A DNA stretch of 64,000 nucleotides from assembly GCF_004310335.1 (NCBI RefSeq), contig NZ_SIRS01000007.1, forward strand, positions 1 to 64,000. Reading direction: 5' to 3'. The DNA is from Hyunsoonleella pacifica (lineage in GTDB: Bacteria > Bacteroidota > Bacteroidia > Flavobacteriales > Flavobacteriaceae). A program made the translations under genes and the position numbers. Below, piece by piece: positions 34,792 to 42,860 of the stretch (position 1 is its first letter; the number at the start of each line of letters is the position of its first letter). The notes under the pieces are model-generated. The model was not told the DNA's origin and searched no databases. It saw only the letters and a program-made list of their open reading frames with translations.

Positions 34792-34799
34792 TAATTTTG
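34792..34799 (+). promoter_or_regulatory. -7 element candidate for the S4-domain gene
   Basis: TAATTTTG matches TAnnTTTG, 35 bases before the ATG at 34835. The nearest TTG upstream is 23 bases away, longer than ideal. A second match (TATTTTTG, 34761-34768) is also present. Confidence 0.35.
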
Positions 34800-34834
34800 C
34801 ACAACTACATTAACGTTGTTTTTACATAAATTGT

Positions 34835-35206
34835 ATGCGAATAGATAAGTATTTATGGTGTGTTAGATACTACAAAACAAGAACTTTAGCGTCTACTGCT
34901 TGCAAAAAGGGACAAGTAAGGGTTAATGGTAGCATAGTTAAACCCAGTAGGGAAGTTTATGCTACTGATAAAATTTCCCTACGGAAGAATCAAATTAATT
35001 ACCAACTTACAGTTAAAGACATTCCACCTAATAGAGTGTCTGCTAAACTTGTTGATATATATAGAGTAGACACTACACCTAAAACTGAATTTGAAGCTCA
35101 AGAATTACTTAAATATTCTAAAGATTATTATAGAAAGAAAGGAACAGGAAGACCCACAAAAAAAGATAGAAGAGATATAGATGATTTTAATACTGAAAAT
35201 GATTAA
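34835..35206 (+). CDS. S4-domain RNA-binding protein (Hsp15-like)
   Basis: 123 residues with an N-terminal S4 fold (MRIDKYLWCVRYYKTRTLAST, KKGQVRVNGSIVKPSREV) and a basic C-terminal tail (YYRKKGTGRPTKKDRRDID). This arrangement matches the Hsp15/RNA-binding S4 family, which in E. coli rescues stalled 50S-nascent chain complexes. The next gene starts 27 bases downstream, so the two are probably cotranscribed. Confidence 0.85.
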   Translation: MRIDKYLWCVRYYKTRTLASTACKKGQVRVNGSIVKPSREVYATDKISLRKNQINYQLTVKDIPPNRVSAKLVDIYRVDTTPKTEFEAQELLKYSKDYYRKKGTGRPTKKDRRDIDDFNTEND

Positions 35207-35233
35207 TTTAGAAATTAAATAGGGATAAGTATC

Positions 35234-35737
35234 ATGGAGTTAAAAAACAATATTATTTTAAGTCATAAAGAAATTCAACACAAGATAAGACGTATAGCAT
35301 TTCAAATATATGAAACCAATGTAGATGAAGAGGAAGTAATAATTGCTGGTATAGGTAATAATGGTTATATCTTAGCTAAAAAACTTAAATCCACACTCGA
35401 AAAGATTTCTAGTATCAATCCTATACTCTGTAAAGTTACTATTGACAAAGAAAACCCTCTGGCTCCAATACTTACATCTTTAACGCCAGAAGAATATATA
35501 AATAAATCTATCGTTTTAGTTGACGATGTTTTAAATTCAGGTACGACATTAATCTATGGTGTGAAGCATTTTTTAAATGTACCTTTGAAGAAATTTAAAA
35601 CGGCTATTTTAGTTAACAGAAATCATAAAAAATATCCTGTAAAAGCTGATTTTAAAGGTATTTCTTTGTCTACTTCCTTACATGAACATGTACAAGTAAA
35701 TTTAGTAGGAAAGAATAATCAAGTTGTTTTAGAATAG
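35234..35737 (+). CDS. Phosphoribosyltransferase family protein
   Basis: 167 residues of the type I phosphoribosyltransferase fold. The PRPP-binding loop is SIVLVDDVLNSGTTLIYGV (about residues 95-113), with an ILSHKEIQHKIRRIAFQIYE N-terminus resembling PyrR and hypoxanthine phosphoribosyltransferase proteins. PyrR both regulates pyr operons and has weak uracil phosphoribosyltransferase activity, but the RNA-binding residues cannot be judged by eye, so I give only the family. Its last nine bases overlap the convergent aroK. Confidence 0.82.
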   Translation: MELKNNIILSHKEIQHKIRRIAFQIYETNVDEEEVIIAGIGNNGYILAKKLKSTLEKISSINPILCKVTIDKENPLAPILTSLTPEEYINKSIVLVDDVLNSGTTLIYGVKHFLNVPLKKFKTAILVNRNHKKYPVKADFKGISLSTSLHEHVQVNLVGKNNQVVLE

Positions 35738-36250
35738 TTTTAAAATAATATCTTCAACAATCTCAATTTTTTCTTTGTTATCAGTAATAATATGGTGCTC
35801 AGCTTTACTATAAAAATGAGAACGTTCAAAAAGATGTTTTCCAATAAACTCAGTCATCAACTCTTCGGTTTCTATATGCGCAATTAAGGGGCGTTTAGCT
35901 TTTTTCTTGAACAACTTTTTAGAAAGAAACGGTAAAGATCCCTTTAAATAGATAGAAACCGCATTATCTGAGGCCAAAATTGCTTCCATATTGCCAGCAA
36001 AACATGGTGTTCCGCCTCCTAAAGCTAAAACAGTATTTTCTTGAAGCCCTAGTAAATCTTTTAGATACTCTGTTTCTTTTTTTCTAAAGTAGATTTCACC
36101 TTTAGTTTTAAAGATTTCTTTTACCGAAGCATTTTCTTTTTCTACTATATAATCATCTAAATCAATTAAATTGTAGTCTAATTTTTTTGACAAAATTTTT
36201 CCAACGGAAGACTTTCCCGACCCCATATATCCTAATAAAACTATGATCAT
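35729..36250 (-). CDS. aroK: Shikimate kinase
   Basis: Phosphorylates shikimate at O3 in the aromatic amino acid pathway. The 173 residues begin with the Walker A loop LLGYMGSGKSSVGK, then LIDLDDYI (shikimate-binding Asp), FRKKETEYL (Arg and Glu contacts), LALGGGTPC and the lid KKAKRPLIA. The length is normal. The 3' end overlaps the phosphoribosyltransferase gene by nine bases in convergent orientation. Confidence 0.95.
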   Translation of the reverse strand: MIIVLLGYMGSGKSSVGKILSKKLDYNLIDLDDYIVEKENASVKEIFKTKGEIYFRKKETEYLKDLLGLQENTVLALGGGTPCFAGNMEAILASDNAVSIYLKGSLPFLSKKLFKKKAKRPLIAHIETEELMTEFIGKHLFERSHFYSKAEHHIITDNKEKIEIVEDIILKLF

Positions 36251-36326
36251 TTTAGTGCTTGTAATTGATTATTAAAAACATAGATAATTTGAGCACAAAA
36301 AAACAAAAAAATATATTAAAAAAGCA

Positions 36327-36356
36327 TTGTTTTATTAATTAAACATTATATATTTG
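36327..36356 (+). promoter_or_regulatory. tRNA promoter
   Basis: TTG at 36327-36329 and TATATTTG at 36349-36356 are 19 bases apart. The -7 box is followed by CACCCGC. It lies about 34 bases before tRNA-Lys and probably serves both tRNA genes by partial read-through of the hairpin between them. Confidence 0.65.
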
Positions 36357-36390
36357 CACCCGCTAACAACAAAGATATTTGTTTTAGTAA

Positions 36391-36463
36391 GACCGGGTAG
36401 CTCAGTTGGTAGAGCATCTCCCTTTTAAGGAGAGGGTCCTGGGTTCGAGCCCCAGCCCGGTCA
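36391..36463 (+). tRNA. tRNA-Lys (UUU)
   Basis: A 73-nt cloverleaf: acceptor GACCGGG with CCCGGTC, D-arm AGCTCAGTTGGTAGAGC, anticodon stem TCTCC/GGAGA with loop CTTTTAA giving anticodon UUU, and T-arm CTGGGTTCGAGCCCCAG. The discriminator is A and CCA is not encoded. Confidence 0.96.
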
Positions 36464-36464
36464 C

Positions 36465-36498
36465 AAAAAAGTTAAGCATTATCGCTTAACTTTTTTTA
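36465..36498 (+). terminator. Terminator-like hairpin between the tRNAs
   Basis: AAAGTTAAGC (36468-36477) pairs with GCTTAACTTT (36484-36493) with an A-run before and a T-run after. It could end the tRNA-Lys transcript or reduce transcription into tRNA-Leu. Confidence 0.75.
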
Positions 36499-36517
36499 TT
36501 TTAGCATACTTCAAAAA

Positions 36518-36601
36518 GCACACGTGGCGGAATTGGTAGACGCGCTGCCTTGAGGGGGCAGTGTCCTTATGGACGTGGAAGTTCGAATCTTCTCGTGTGC
36601 A
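36518..36601 (+). tRNA. tRNA-Leu (GAG)
   Basis: An 84-nt class II tRNA: acceptor GCACACG with CGTGTGC, D-arm GGCGGAATTGGTAGACGC, anticodon stem CTGCC/GGCAG with loop TTGAGGG giving anticodon GAG, a long variable arm (TGTCCTTATGGACG) and T-arm with GTTCGAATC. CCA is not encoded. Confidence 0.95.
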
Positions 36602-36650
36602 CTTTAAAAATCTTTACAAGAAGTTCTTTATAAATTTTAAGATTTTAGTC

Positions 36651-38894
36651 TTATCTATTTGGCGCATTCAATTGCTGATAAAATTGCTGGTATTGTTGAT
36701 TTCCTGGATATAATTGTACCAATCTAGATGCCATATTTCTGGCCTTAACTAAATCGCCTTGTTTTTGAAAAATATAAGCCATAACATAAAGTAAACTATC
36801 ATTATTAGCATCTAACTTCAACCCTTTTGCCGCAATCTCCTCTGCTTTCTTTAAGTTATTTGCTTTCTCATAAAGCAAACTTAAATTATAATAAAACCTT
36901 ATGTTTTCTGGCATATATTTTATCGCCAATTCCATTTGATCTATAGCTTCATCTACTCTATTTTGTTCTGCTAATAATAGTGCATAAGAGTAGTAAGTTT
37001 GCCCAAAATCAGGCTCTTGTTGGATAATGGTTTTAAAGGCTTCTTCCGCTTTCGCCATATCTTTACTTCTGTAATATAAATTAGCAAGATTAGTGCGAAT
37101 CATATTATTCATACCATCAATTTGTAGTGCTTTTTCATACCATTTTATTGCATTTGCTACATCTCCCTTGTTAAGAAAATACAATGCCTTTTTTGCTCTT
37201 CCCCCAGTAAAGTCAGATGTAACACTTAAATGAGTTTCAAACTCTTTTTTAACGATGCTATAAACCGCTTTATAATCCTTTGGTATTTGAAATTCATTTA
37301 GGCTAGCAACTGCCAAAAAGGCTTTTACTCTCACTGCTCGTTTTTCATCTTTAAGTAAGGGCAAAAAGTAATCAATATAGTCTACAGAATTTATATCATT
37401 AAATGCATCTATAGTTGCACCTCTTACAAGTGGCGAATCATCATTTAAAAATGTCAGCATATTTTCTATAGCTGTTTTACTCAAGTAATTTGGCATTGCT
37501 CTTACAGCAGATGCCCTAGCTATCTCAGGGTAAATAGTATCTTTTGATAATTCTAATAGTTTTTCAAAACCGTGAGGGTCTCCTGTAAGCGCTGGTGTCA
37601 ATAACTCGGAAAAATGTTTGTTTTTAGGAGTACCATGCGATTTCTTATAATTTTCCCATGCCCATTCATCATCTTTATCTGTATGGCATTGAGTACATGC
37701 GTTAGGTGTGCCATATTTTAAACTTAAATCTGGACGAGGAATTCTAAAACTATGATCTCTTCTGTAATCATTACCCATATAAGTTTTTCCAGTCATATGA
37801 CAATTAATACACTGTGCACCTTCTGAATTTTCTTTATGAAAATGATGAGAAGGGACGTTATAAGTTTGTGGCTCATGACATTGCGCACATAACAAATTAC
37901 CCTCAAACTTTAATTCTAAAGAATGTGGATTATGGCAGTCTGTACATGTTACGTTATTCTGATACATTTTACTTTGAAGAAATGATCCATAAACATAAAC
38001 TTCATCTAGAATTTGTCCATCTGTATGATACAATCCGTTAGTAATTAACTGCGGGAAATAATGATCCAAAAACGTGCCTTCAAAATTGTAATACTCTGAA
38101 TATTGTTCGCGTCTAACATGACATCTTGCACATTCATCAACCAACGTTTTAGGCAAAGTAGCATGCGTCATTTTTAAATCTCCAGTAGGCTTATATTCAT
38201 TCCCAAGCTTATTAACTTGTAGCACATGGTTTTTTCCAGGACCATGACACGCTTCACAACTTACATTAATTAGTGCGTATTCTGTATTGTAACTATGGTT
38301 ATCAATATTATAGTTTTTTCTAACATTGGTAGAGTGACAATCCGCACACATATTATTCCAATTAAGCCCTCCTCTAGACCAATGCAACCATTCAGAATGC
38401 ACTACTTTAAAATCTGGATATAAATCAAACCATACCTTTTTTTCAGTATCCCAAGCCGTTCGTAAACACTGATAATGACCATCTGGAAATTTAACTATAT
38501 ATTGCTGTAAAGGAGTAATACCAAAAGTATATTCAATTTTATAATCATGATACTTACCATCTCTACCTTCAGTATTTACATAGTGATTTCCTTCTCTTTT
38601 AAAAAACCTAGAGGTAATTCCTTGACTTTTAAAAACCGAGTTATCAAAATTTCCTAAAATTGTAGAATCACCGGCTATTTGCATTGCCTTATCGTGATGT
38701 GAACCTTCCCAATCTTTAAATTGCTCTTTATGGCAACTAGCACAAGTTTCATCACCCAAAAAATGACTATCTGGGATTAAATGCGTAGATGAGAAACCTT
38801 TACCTGTAACATACTGTTTATCAACATATTCAAACTTATCATTCTTACAAGAAAAAAACAATAAAAATGTTAAAATCAAAACTATCCAACGCAT
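36651..38894 (-). CDS. Octaheme cytochrome c-TPR lipoprotein
   Basis: About 747 residues starting at MRWIVLILTFLLFFSCKND, a lipoprotein signal; the first in-frame ATG at 38954 would bury that signal. Eight CxxCH heme motifs are spread over about residues 55-405 (CASCH, CADCH, CEACH, CARCH, CTDCH, CAQCH, CINCH, CTQCH). A helical HEAT-like segment (about 430-560, RASAVRAMPNYLS, SPLVRGATIDAFNDI) follows, then tetratricopeptide repeats to the end (ALYFLNKGDVANAIKWYEKALQ). It is probably a periplasm- or surface-facing electron-transfer protein with a protein-binding scaffold. It resembles multiheme cytochromes of the c554/NrfA-like pool, but its redox partner is not encoded nearby. Confidence 0.85.
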   Translation of the reverse strand: MRWIVLILTFLLFFSCKNDKFEYVDKQYVTGKGFSSTHLIPDSHFLGDETCASCHKEQFKDWEGSHHDKAMQIAGDSTILGNFDNSVFKSQGITSRFFKREGNHYVNTEGRDGKYHDYKIEYTFGITPLQQYIVKFPDGHYQCLRTAWDTEKKVWFDLYPDFKVVHSEWLHWSRGGLNWNNMCADCHSTNVRKNYNIDNHSYNTEYALINVSCEACHGPGKNHVLQVNKLGNEYKPTGDLKMTHATLPKTLVDECARCHVRREQYSEYYNFEGTFLDHYFPQLITNGLYHTDGQILDEVYVYGSFLQSKMYQNNVTCTDCHNPHSLELKFEGNLLCAQCHEPQTYNVPSHHFHKENSEGAQCINCHMTGKTYMGNDYRRDHSFRIPRPDLSLKYGTPNACTQCHTDKDDEWAWENYKKSHGTPKNKHFSELLTPALTGDPHGFEKLLELSKDTIYPEIARASAVRAMPNYLSKTAIENMLTFLNDDSPLVRGATIDAFNDINSVDYIDYFLPLLKDEKRAVRVKAFLAVASLNEFQIPKDYKAVYSIVKKEFETHLSVTSDFTGGRAKKALYFLNKGDVANAIKWYEKALQIDGMNNMIRTNLANLYYRSKDMAKAEEAFKTIIQQEPDFGQTYYSYALLLAEQNRVDEAIDQMELAIKYMPENIRFYYNLSLLYEKANNLKKAEEIAAKGLKLDANNDSLLYVMAYIFQKQGDLVKARNMASRLVQLYPGNQQYQQFYQQLNAPNR

Positions 38895-39113
38895 AGATAA
38901 AAACTGTAAAATTCTAAAGTGATATTTAAATAGTGAATAATCAAAAATACTCAATAATCTCAGAGTGACAAAGGTTTTTGAAAGGAAAACAGCTTAAACA
39001 AATTATTAAAAAAATTAAAAAATAAATTGTAAAAAACGACTTAATATAAACTTGCCTTTGTTAATTTTTTATTTTTTTCGTGTCTTTTTTAAGGTTTATT
39101 CAATAGGTATTCG

Positions 39114-39121
39114 TAATTTTG
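39114..39121 (+). promoter_or_regulatory. merR/crt operon -7 element
   Basis: TAATTTTG fits TAnnTTTG and lies 21 bases before the ATG at 39143; no TTG sits at the ideal -33 spacing, as often seen for regulated promoters. Its last bases form TTTGTTTAAG, the same word repeated before crtI. It overlaps a TTG start in the same frame at 39119, which argues for the downstream ATG. Confidence 0.45.
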
Positions 39122-39142
39122 TTTAAGAAAAATTGCTTTTTA

Positions 39143-40045
39143 ATGAACAATGTGCAAGTAAATTTTAGTATTAAAGATCTTGAAAACCTAACAGGTATAA
39201 AGGCTCATACTATAAGAATATGGGAAAAGCGATATAATTTATTGCAGCCTAATAGGTCTGAAACAAACATTAGAAATTACAGTTTAGCCAGCCTTCAAAA
39301 GCTACTAAATATATCTTTTTTAAATAATAGTGGCTATAAAATATCTAAAATAGCAAAATTAAGTGAAGAAGAAATTCCTATTAAAGTAAGAGAAATAGCA
39401 TCTAGAGCTAAAGTAGAAGATCATGCTATAAATGCTTTTAAGCTCTCAATGCTTAATTTTGATCAAGTATTATTTTACAACACTTACAACAATCTTATAG
39501 AAAACAAATCTTTTAATGATATTTTCTATGATATATTTCTCCCTCTATTACATGAAATTGGGCTTTTATGGCAAACAGATACTATAACCCCAGCCCATGA
39601 ACACTTTTTAACATCACACATAAAACAGAAAATTCTATTAAATATAGAACGACTCCAAAGTTTAGAACCTAAACCTGTTTCTACAACTTTTATATTGTTT
39701 CTACCTGATAATGAAGTACATGATATTGGTCTACTCTTTATCAATTATCAGCTTAGAAGTAAAGGCTACCATACTATATTTTTAGGAGAAAGTGTTCCTA
39801 TGTCTAGTTTAGTTAGTGTCTTAGAATTTTTTGACGAAATAACTTTTATAACATATTTTACAGTTAAACCTGAAATTGAAGAAATTCCAAATTACATTAA
39901 GGAATTTAATGAATTACTACTAGGTAACTCTAAAATTAATTTAATGCTTTTAGGCCCTAAATTAGTTTCACTAGATGAAAACATAAGTTTACCTGAGCGC
40001 GTTAAAATGTATGATTCTATCGAAAATTTAGTTAAAGATTTATAA
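39143..40045 (+). CDS. MerR-type B12-binding photoreceptor regulator (CarH/LitR-like)
   Basis: A 300-residue transcription regulator heading the carotenoid operon. The N-terminal MerR winged helix (about 8-75, IKDLENLTGIKAHTIRIWEKRYNLLQPNR) is followed by a helical bundle with the W-x9-EH signature (W143, E153-H154). The B12-binding domain carries the E-x-H-x-x-G motif (E191-V-H193-D-I-G196) and the GYHTIFLGESVP loop. In Thermus CarH and Myxococcus CarA/CarH these residues cap and bind adenosylcobalamin; light breaks the tetramer and frees carotenoid genes. By analogy, this protein should repress the crt genes in the dark. I chose the ATG at 39143 because the upstream TTG overlaps the -7 box. 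The gap to crtI is 42 bases. Confidence 0.85.
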   Translation: MNNVQVNFSIKDLENLTGIKAHTIRIWEKRYNLLQPNRSETNIRNYSLASLQKLLNISFLNNSGYKISKIAKLSEEEIPIKVREIASRAKVEDHAINAFKLSMLNFDQVLFYNTYNNLIENKSFNDIFYDIFLPLLHEIGLLWQTDTITPAHEHFLTSHIKQKILLNIERLQSLEPKPVSTTFILFLPDNEVHDIGLLFINYQLRSKGYHTIFLGESVPMSSLVSVLEFFDEITFITYFTVKPEIEEIPNYIKEFNELLLGNSKINLMLLGPKLVSLDENISLPERVKMYDSIENLVKDL

Positions 40046-40056
40046 ATAGATTTATT

Positions 40057-40087
40057 TTTGTTTAACTTTTAATTATATTTGTTAAAC
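40057..40087 (+). promoter_or_regulatory. crtI upstream direct repeat, candidate operator
   Basis: TTTGTTTAAC (40057-40066) and TTTGTTAAAC (40078-40087) are direct repeats 21 bp apart. Their complements fit the nnTnnACAnn core that I recall for CarH operator repeats. The second copy overlaps a -7 match TATATTTG (40074-40081) that ends seven bases before the crtI ATG, so a bound regulator would block a promoter there. Confidence 0.4.
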
Positions 40088-41551
40088 ATGAATAAAACAA
40101 TAGCCATAATCGGTTCTGGATTTTCAGCACTCTCTGCTAGTAGTTATTTAAAACAGTATGGATTTGAAGTATCTGTATTTGAAAAAAACAGCACAGTTGG
40201 TGGACGTGCAAGACAGTTAAAAAAAGACGGTTTTACTTTTGATATAGGCCCCAGTTGGTATTGGATGCCAGATATATTCGAAAAGTTTTTCAACGATTTT
40301 GGCAAATCAACCTCTGATTATTATCAGTTGGATAAATTAAGTCCTGCGTACAAAATATTCTTCAAAGATGAAATCATTACTATTGGAGATACTATGGACA
40401 AAATATGTGCAGAATTTGAGCGTATTGAACCAGGCAGCTCTAAACCTCTACAAAAATTTATCAATAAAGCAGCTACAAATTATGATATAGCTATTAATAA
40501 AGTAGTGTTAAAACCTGGAGTATCTCCTTTTGAATTAATCACTCCTGAAACAGCTACAAGAGTAGATCAGTTTTTTAAAACCATAAGTGGAGATGTTAGA
40601 AAAAAATTTAAAAACCCTAAGCTAATTTCCACCCTAGAATTCCCAGTACTCTTCTTAGGTGCTAAACCTAGTAATACACCATCATTCTACAGTTTTATGA
40701 ATTATGCTGATTTTGGTTTAGGCACATGGCATCCCAAAGGTGGGATGTATGAAGTGATTAAAGCTATGAAGGCTCTAGCTGAAAGCTTGGGTGTTAAAAT
40801 ATATACTGATAGTGCAGTTGAAAAAATAAATGTAAAGCAAAAAACTGCAACCTCGATAAAAGTAAATAATGAAATTAAAACATTTGATATTGTTTTAAGT
40901 GGTGCAGATTATCATCATTCTGAATCTTTACTTGATAAAGTGCATAGACAATATTCCGAAACCTATTGGTCTAAAAAAACGTTTGCTCCTTCCTCCTTAT
41001 TATTTTATGTAGGCTTCAATAAAAAGCTTAAGAATATTGAACACCATAATTTATTTTTTGATACAAGTTTTGAAACCCATGCTGAAGAAATTTATGATAA
41101 TCCTAAATGGCCTAAAGACCCTTTATTTTATGCTAATTTCCCTTCTGTAACTGATGCCTCAATGGCTCCAAAAGATTGTGAAACAGGTTTTTTCTTAATA
41201 CCTATAGCTCCTGGGATTGAAGACACAAATGAAATTAGAGCTCAATATTTTGATATTATTATATCCCGATTTAACAAATTAACACAACAAGATGTTACAA
41301 ATAATATTATCTTTAAAGAGTCCTTCTGTGTTAAGGATTTTATTAAGGAATACAATTCCTATAAAGGTAACGCCTATGGAATGGCAAACACACTCTCTCA
41401 AACTGCCTTTCTTAGACCTAAACTAAAAAGTAAAAAAGTAAAAAATTTGTATTTCACTGGTCAGCTTACTGTACCAGGACCTGGAGTACCACCATCGCTA
41501 ATTTCTGGAAAGTTAGTAGCACAACTTATTAATAAACACCATAATCAATAA
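40088..41551 (+). CDS. crtI: Phytoene desaturase
   Basis: Converts phytoene to lycopene by four FAD-dependent desaturations at the membrane. About 487 residues with an N-terminal dinucleotide-binding fold (IAIIGSGFSALSASSYLKQYGFEVSVFEKN), FDIGPSWYWMPDIFEKFF and the C-terminal CrtI signature (NLYFTGQLTVPGPGVPPSLISGK). The start is ATG 40088 (MNKTIAIIG); a TTG three codons upstream overlaps the candidate promoter. One base separates its stop from crtB, so they are cotranscribed. Confidence 0.95.
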   Translation: MNKTIAIIGSGFSALSASSYLKQYGFEVSVFEKNSTVGGRARQLKKDGFTFDIGPSWYWMPDIFEKFFNDFGKSTSDYYQLDKLSPAYKIFFKDEIITIGDTMDKICAEFERIEPGSSKPLQKFINKAATNYDIAINKVVLKPGVSPFELITPETATRVDQFFKTISGDVRKKFKNPKLISTLEFPVLFLGAKPSNTPSFYSFMNYADFGLGTWHPKGGMYEVIKAMKALAESLGVKIYTDSAVEKINVKQKTATSIKVNNEIKTFDIVLSGADYHHSESLLDKVHRQYSETYWSKKTFAPSSLLFYVGFNKKLKNIEHHNLFFDTSFETHAEEIYDNPKWPKDPLFYANFPSVTDASMAPKDCETGFFLIPIAPGIEDTNEIRAQYFDIIISRFNKLTQQDVTNNIIFKESFCVKDFIKEYNSYKGNAYGMANTLSQTAFLRPKLKSKKVKNLYFTGQLTVPGPGVPPSLISGKLVAQLINKHHNQ

Positions 41552-41552
41552 T

Positions 41553-42392
41553 ATGAAAGCATTATTTGATACCGTTTCATACAATTGCAGTAAAGTAGTA
41601 ACTAAAAGTTATAGTACTTCATTTTCATTAGCCACTAAAATGCTATCTAATTCCATTAGAATGCATATTTACAATATATATGGATTTGTAAGGTTTGCAG
41701 ATGAAATTGTAGATTCTTTCCATAGTTACGATAAAGAAGATTTATTTGAGCGTTTTTCTGAAGATTTAGAAAATGCACTCAAAGATAGAATAAGTCTTAA
41801 CCCAATTTTAAATTCATTCCAGTATACTTATCATAAGTTTAATATTGATAAGAGTATGGTTGATGCTTTTATGAGAAGTATGCGATTAGATTTGCATAAA
41901 AGTGATTATCTATCTGACGAAGAATACAAAGACTATATCTATGGTTCTGCTGATGTGGTTGGGTTAATGTGTCTGAAGGTATTTGTAAAAGGAGATGAAA
42001 ATAAATTTAATGAGTTAAAAGATACTGCAATGTCGTTAGGATCTGCTTTTCAAAAAGTAAACTTTTTAAGAGATTTAAAAGCTGATTTTAATGAATTAAA
42101 CAGAAGTTATTTTCCAAATATTGATTTAGATAATCTAGATGAAAATTCTAAACAGCAAATTATTGACGATATAGAAAGTGATTTTGAAAAAGGTTTGAGT
42201 GGTATAAAAAAATTGCCAATGGAAGCTAAATTTGGTGTTTTTATGGCCTATCGCTATTACAGCCAACTTCTTAAAAAACTAAAGAAAACGCCCGCGTTAA
42301 GAATAAAAGATACTCGCATTAGAGTTTCTAACCCTAAAAAAATTGAACTCTTGATGCGTAGTTATGTAAAATATCAATTAAATTTAATGTAA
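41553..42392 (+). CDS. crtB: Phytoene synthase
   Basis: Condenses two geranylgeranyl diphosphates into phytoene. The 279 residues carry both aspartate-rich motifs of the squalene/phytoene synthase fold, FVRFADEIVDSF and NFLRDLKADFNELNRSYFPN, and the early SFSLATKMLS segment. The length is normal. It lies between crtI and crtZ in the same operon. The GGPP synthase (crtE) that would feed it is not in this window. Confidence 0.95.
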   Translation: MKALFDTVSYNCSKVVTKSYSTSFSLATKMLSNSIRMHIYNIYGFVRFADEIVDSFHSYDKEDLFERFSEDLENALKDRISLNPILNSFQYTYHKFNIDKSMVDAFMRSMRLDLHKSDYLSDEEYKDYIYGSADVVGLMCLKVFVKGDENKFNELKDTAMSLGSAFQKVNFLRDLKADFNELNRSYFPNIDLDNLDENSKQQIIDDIESDFEKGLSGIKKLPMEAKFGVFMAYRYYSQLLKKLKKTPALRIKDTRIRVSNPKKIELLMRSYVKYQLNLM

Positions 42393-42401
42393 TTTTATAC
42401 T

Positions 42402-42854
42402 ATGCAAGTTGTACTGTGGATATTGGTTTTTTTAGCAACATTCTGCTTCATGGAATTCATGGCTTGGTTTACTCATAAATATATTATGCATGGGTTTTTA
42501 TGGAGTTTACATAAAGATCATCATCACAAAGACCATGAAAGCTGGTTTGAACGTAATGATGCATTTTTTATTTTTTATGCTGTAGTAAGCATTGGTTTCT
42601 TTTTACTTTGGAAATACGAAATCTTATGGGTTGGATTCCCAATAGGTGTAGGTATTTTTGCTTATGGTTTATGCTACTTTTTGGTACATGATATTTTTAT
42701 TCATCAGCGTTTTAAAATGTTTAGAAATGCTAACAACTGGTATGCTCGTGGTGTACGTAGAGCACACAAAATCCATCATAAACACTTAGGTAAAGGTGAT
42801 GGTGAGTGCTTTGGCATGCTATTCGTCCCTTTTAAATACTTCAAAAAGAAATAA
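42402..42854 (+). CDS. crtZ: Beta-carotene hydroxylase
   Basis: A di-iron membrane hydroxylase that adds OH at C3 and C3' of beta-carotene to give zeaxanthin. The 150 residues have the four histidine motifs of the fatty acid hydroxylase superfamily: HKYIMH, HKDHHHKDHE, HDIFIHQRF and HKIHHKH. Hydrophobic helices precede and separate them. The length is normal for CrtZ. No crtW ketolase is next to it, so zeaxanthin is the expected end product of this cluster. Confidence 0.94.
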   Translation: MQVVLWILVFLATFCFMEFMAWFTHKYIMHGFLWSLHKDHHHKDHESWFERNDAFFIFYAVVSIGFFLLWKYEILWVGFPIGVGIFAYGLCYFLVHDIFIHQRFKMFRNANNWYARGVRRAHKIHHKHLGKGDGECFGMLFVPFKYFKKK

Positions 42855-42860
42855 TTATAA

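Noticed and set aside
36391-36601. tRNA pair as an integration site with adjacent mobile DNA
   Set aside because: No duplicated tRNA 3' end, integrase or atypical genes in the flanks.
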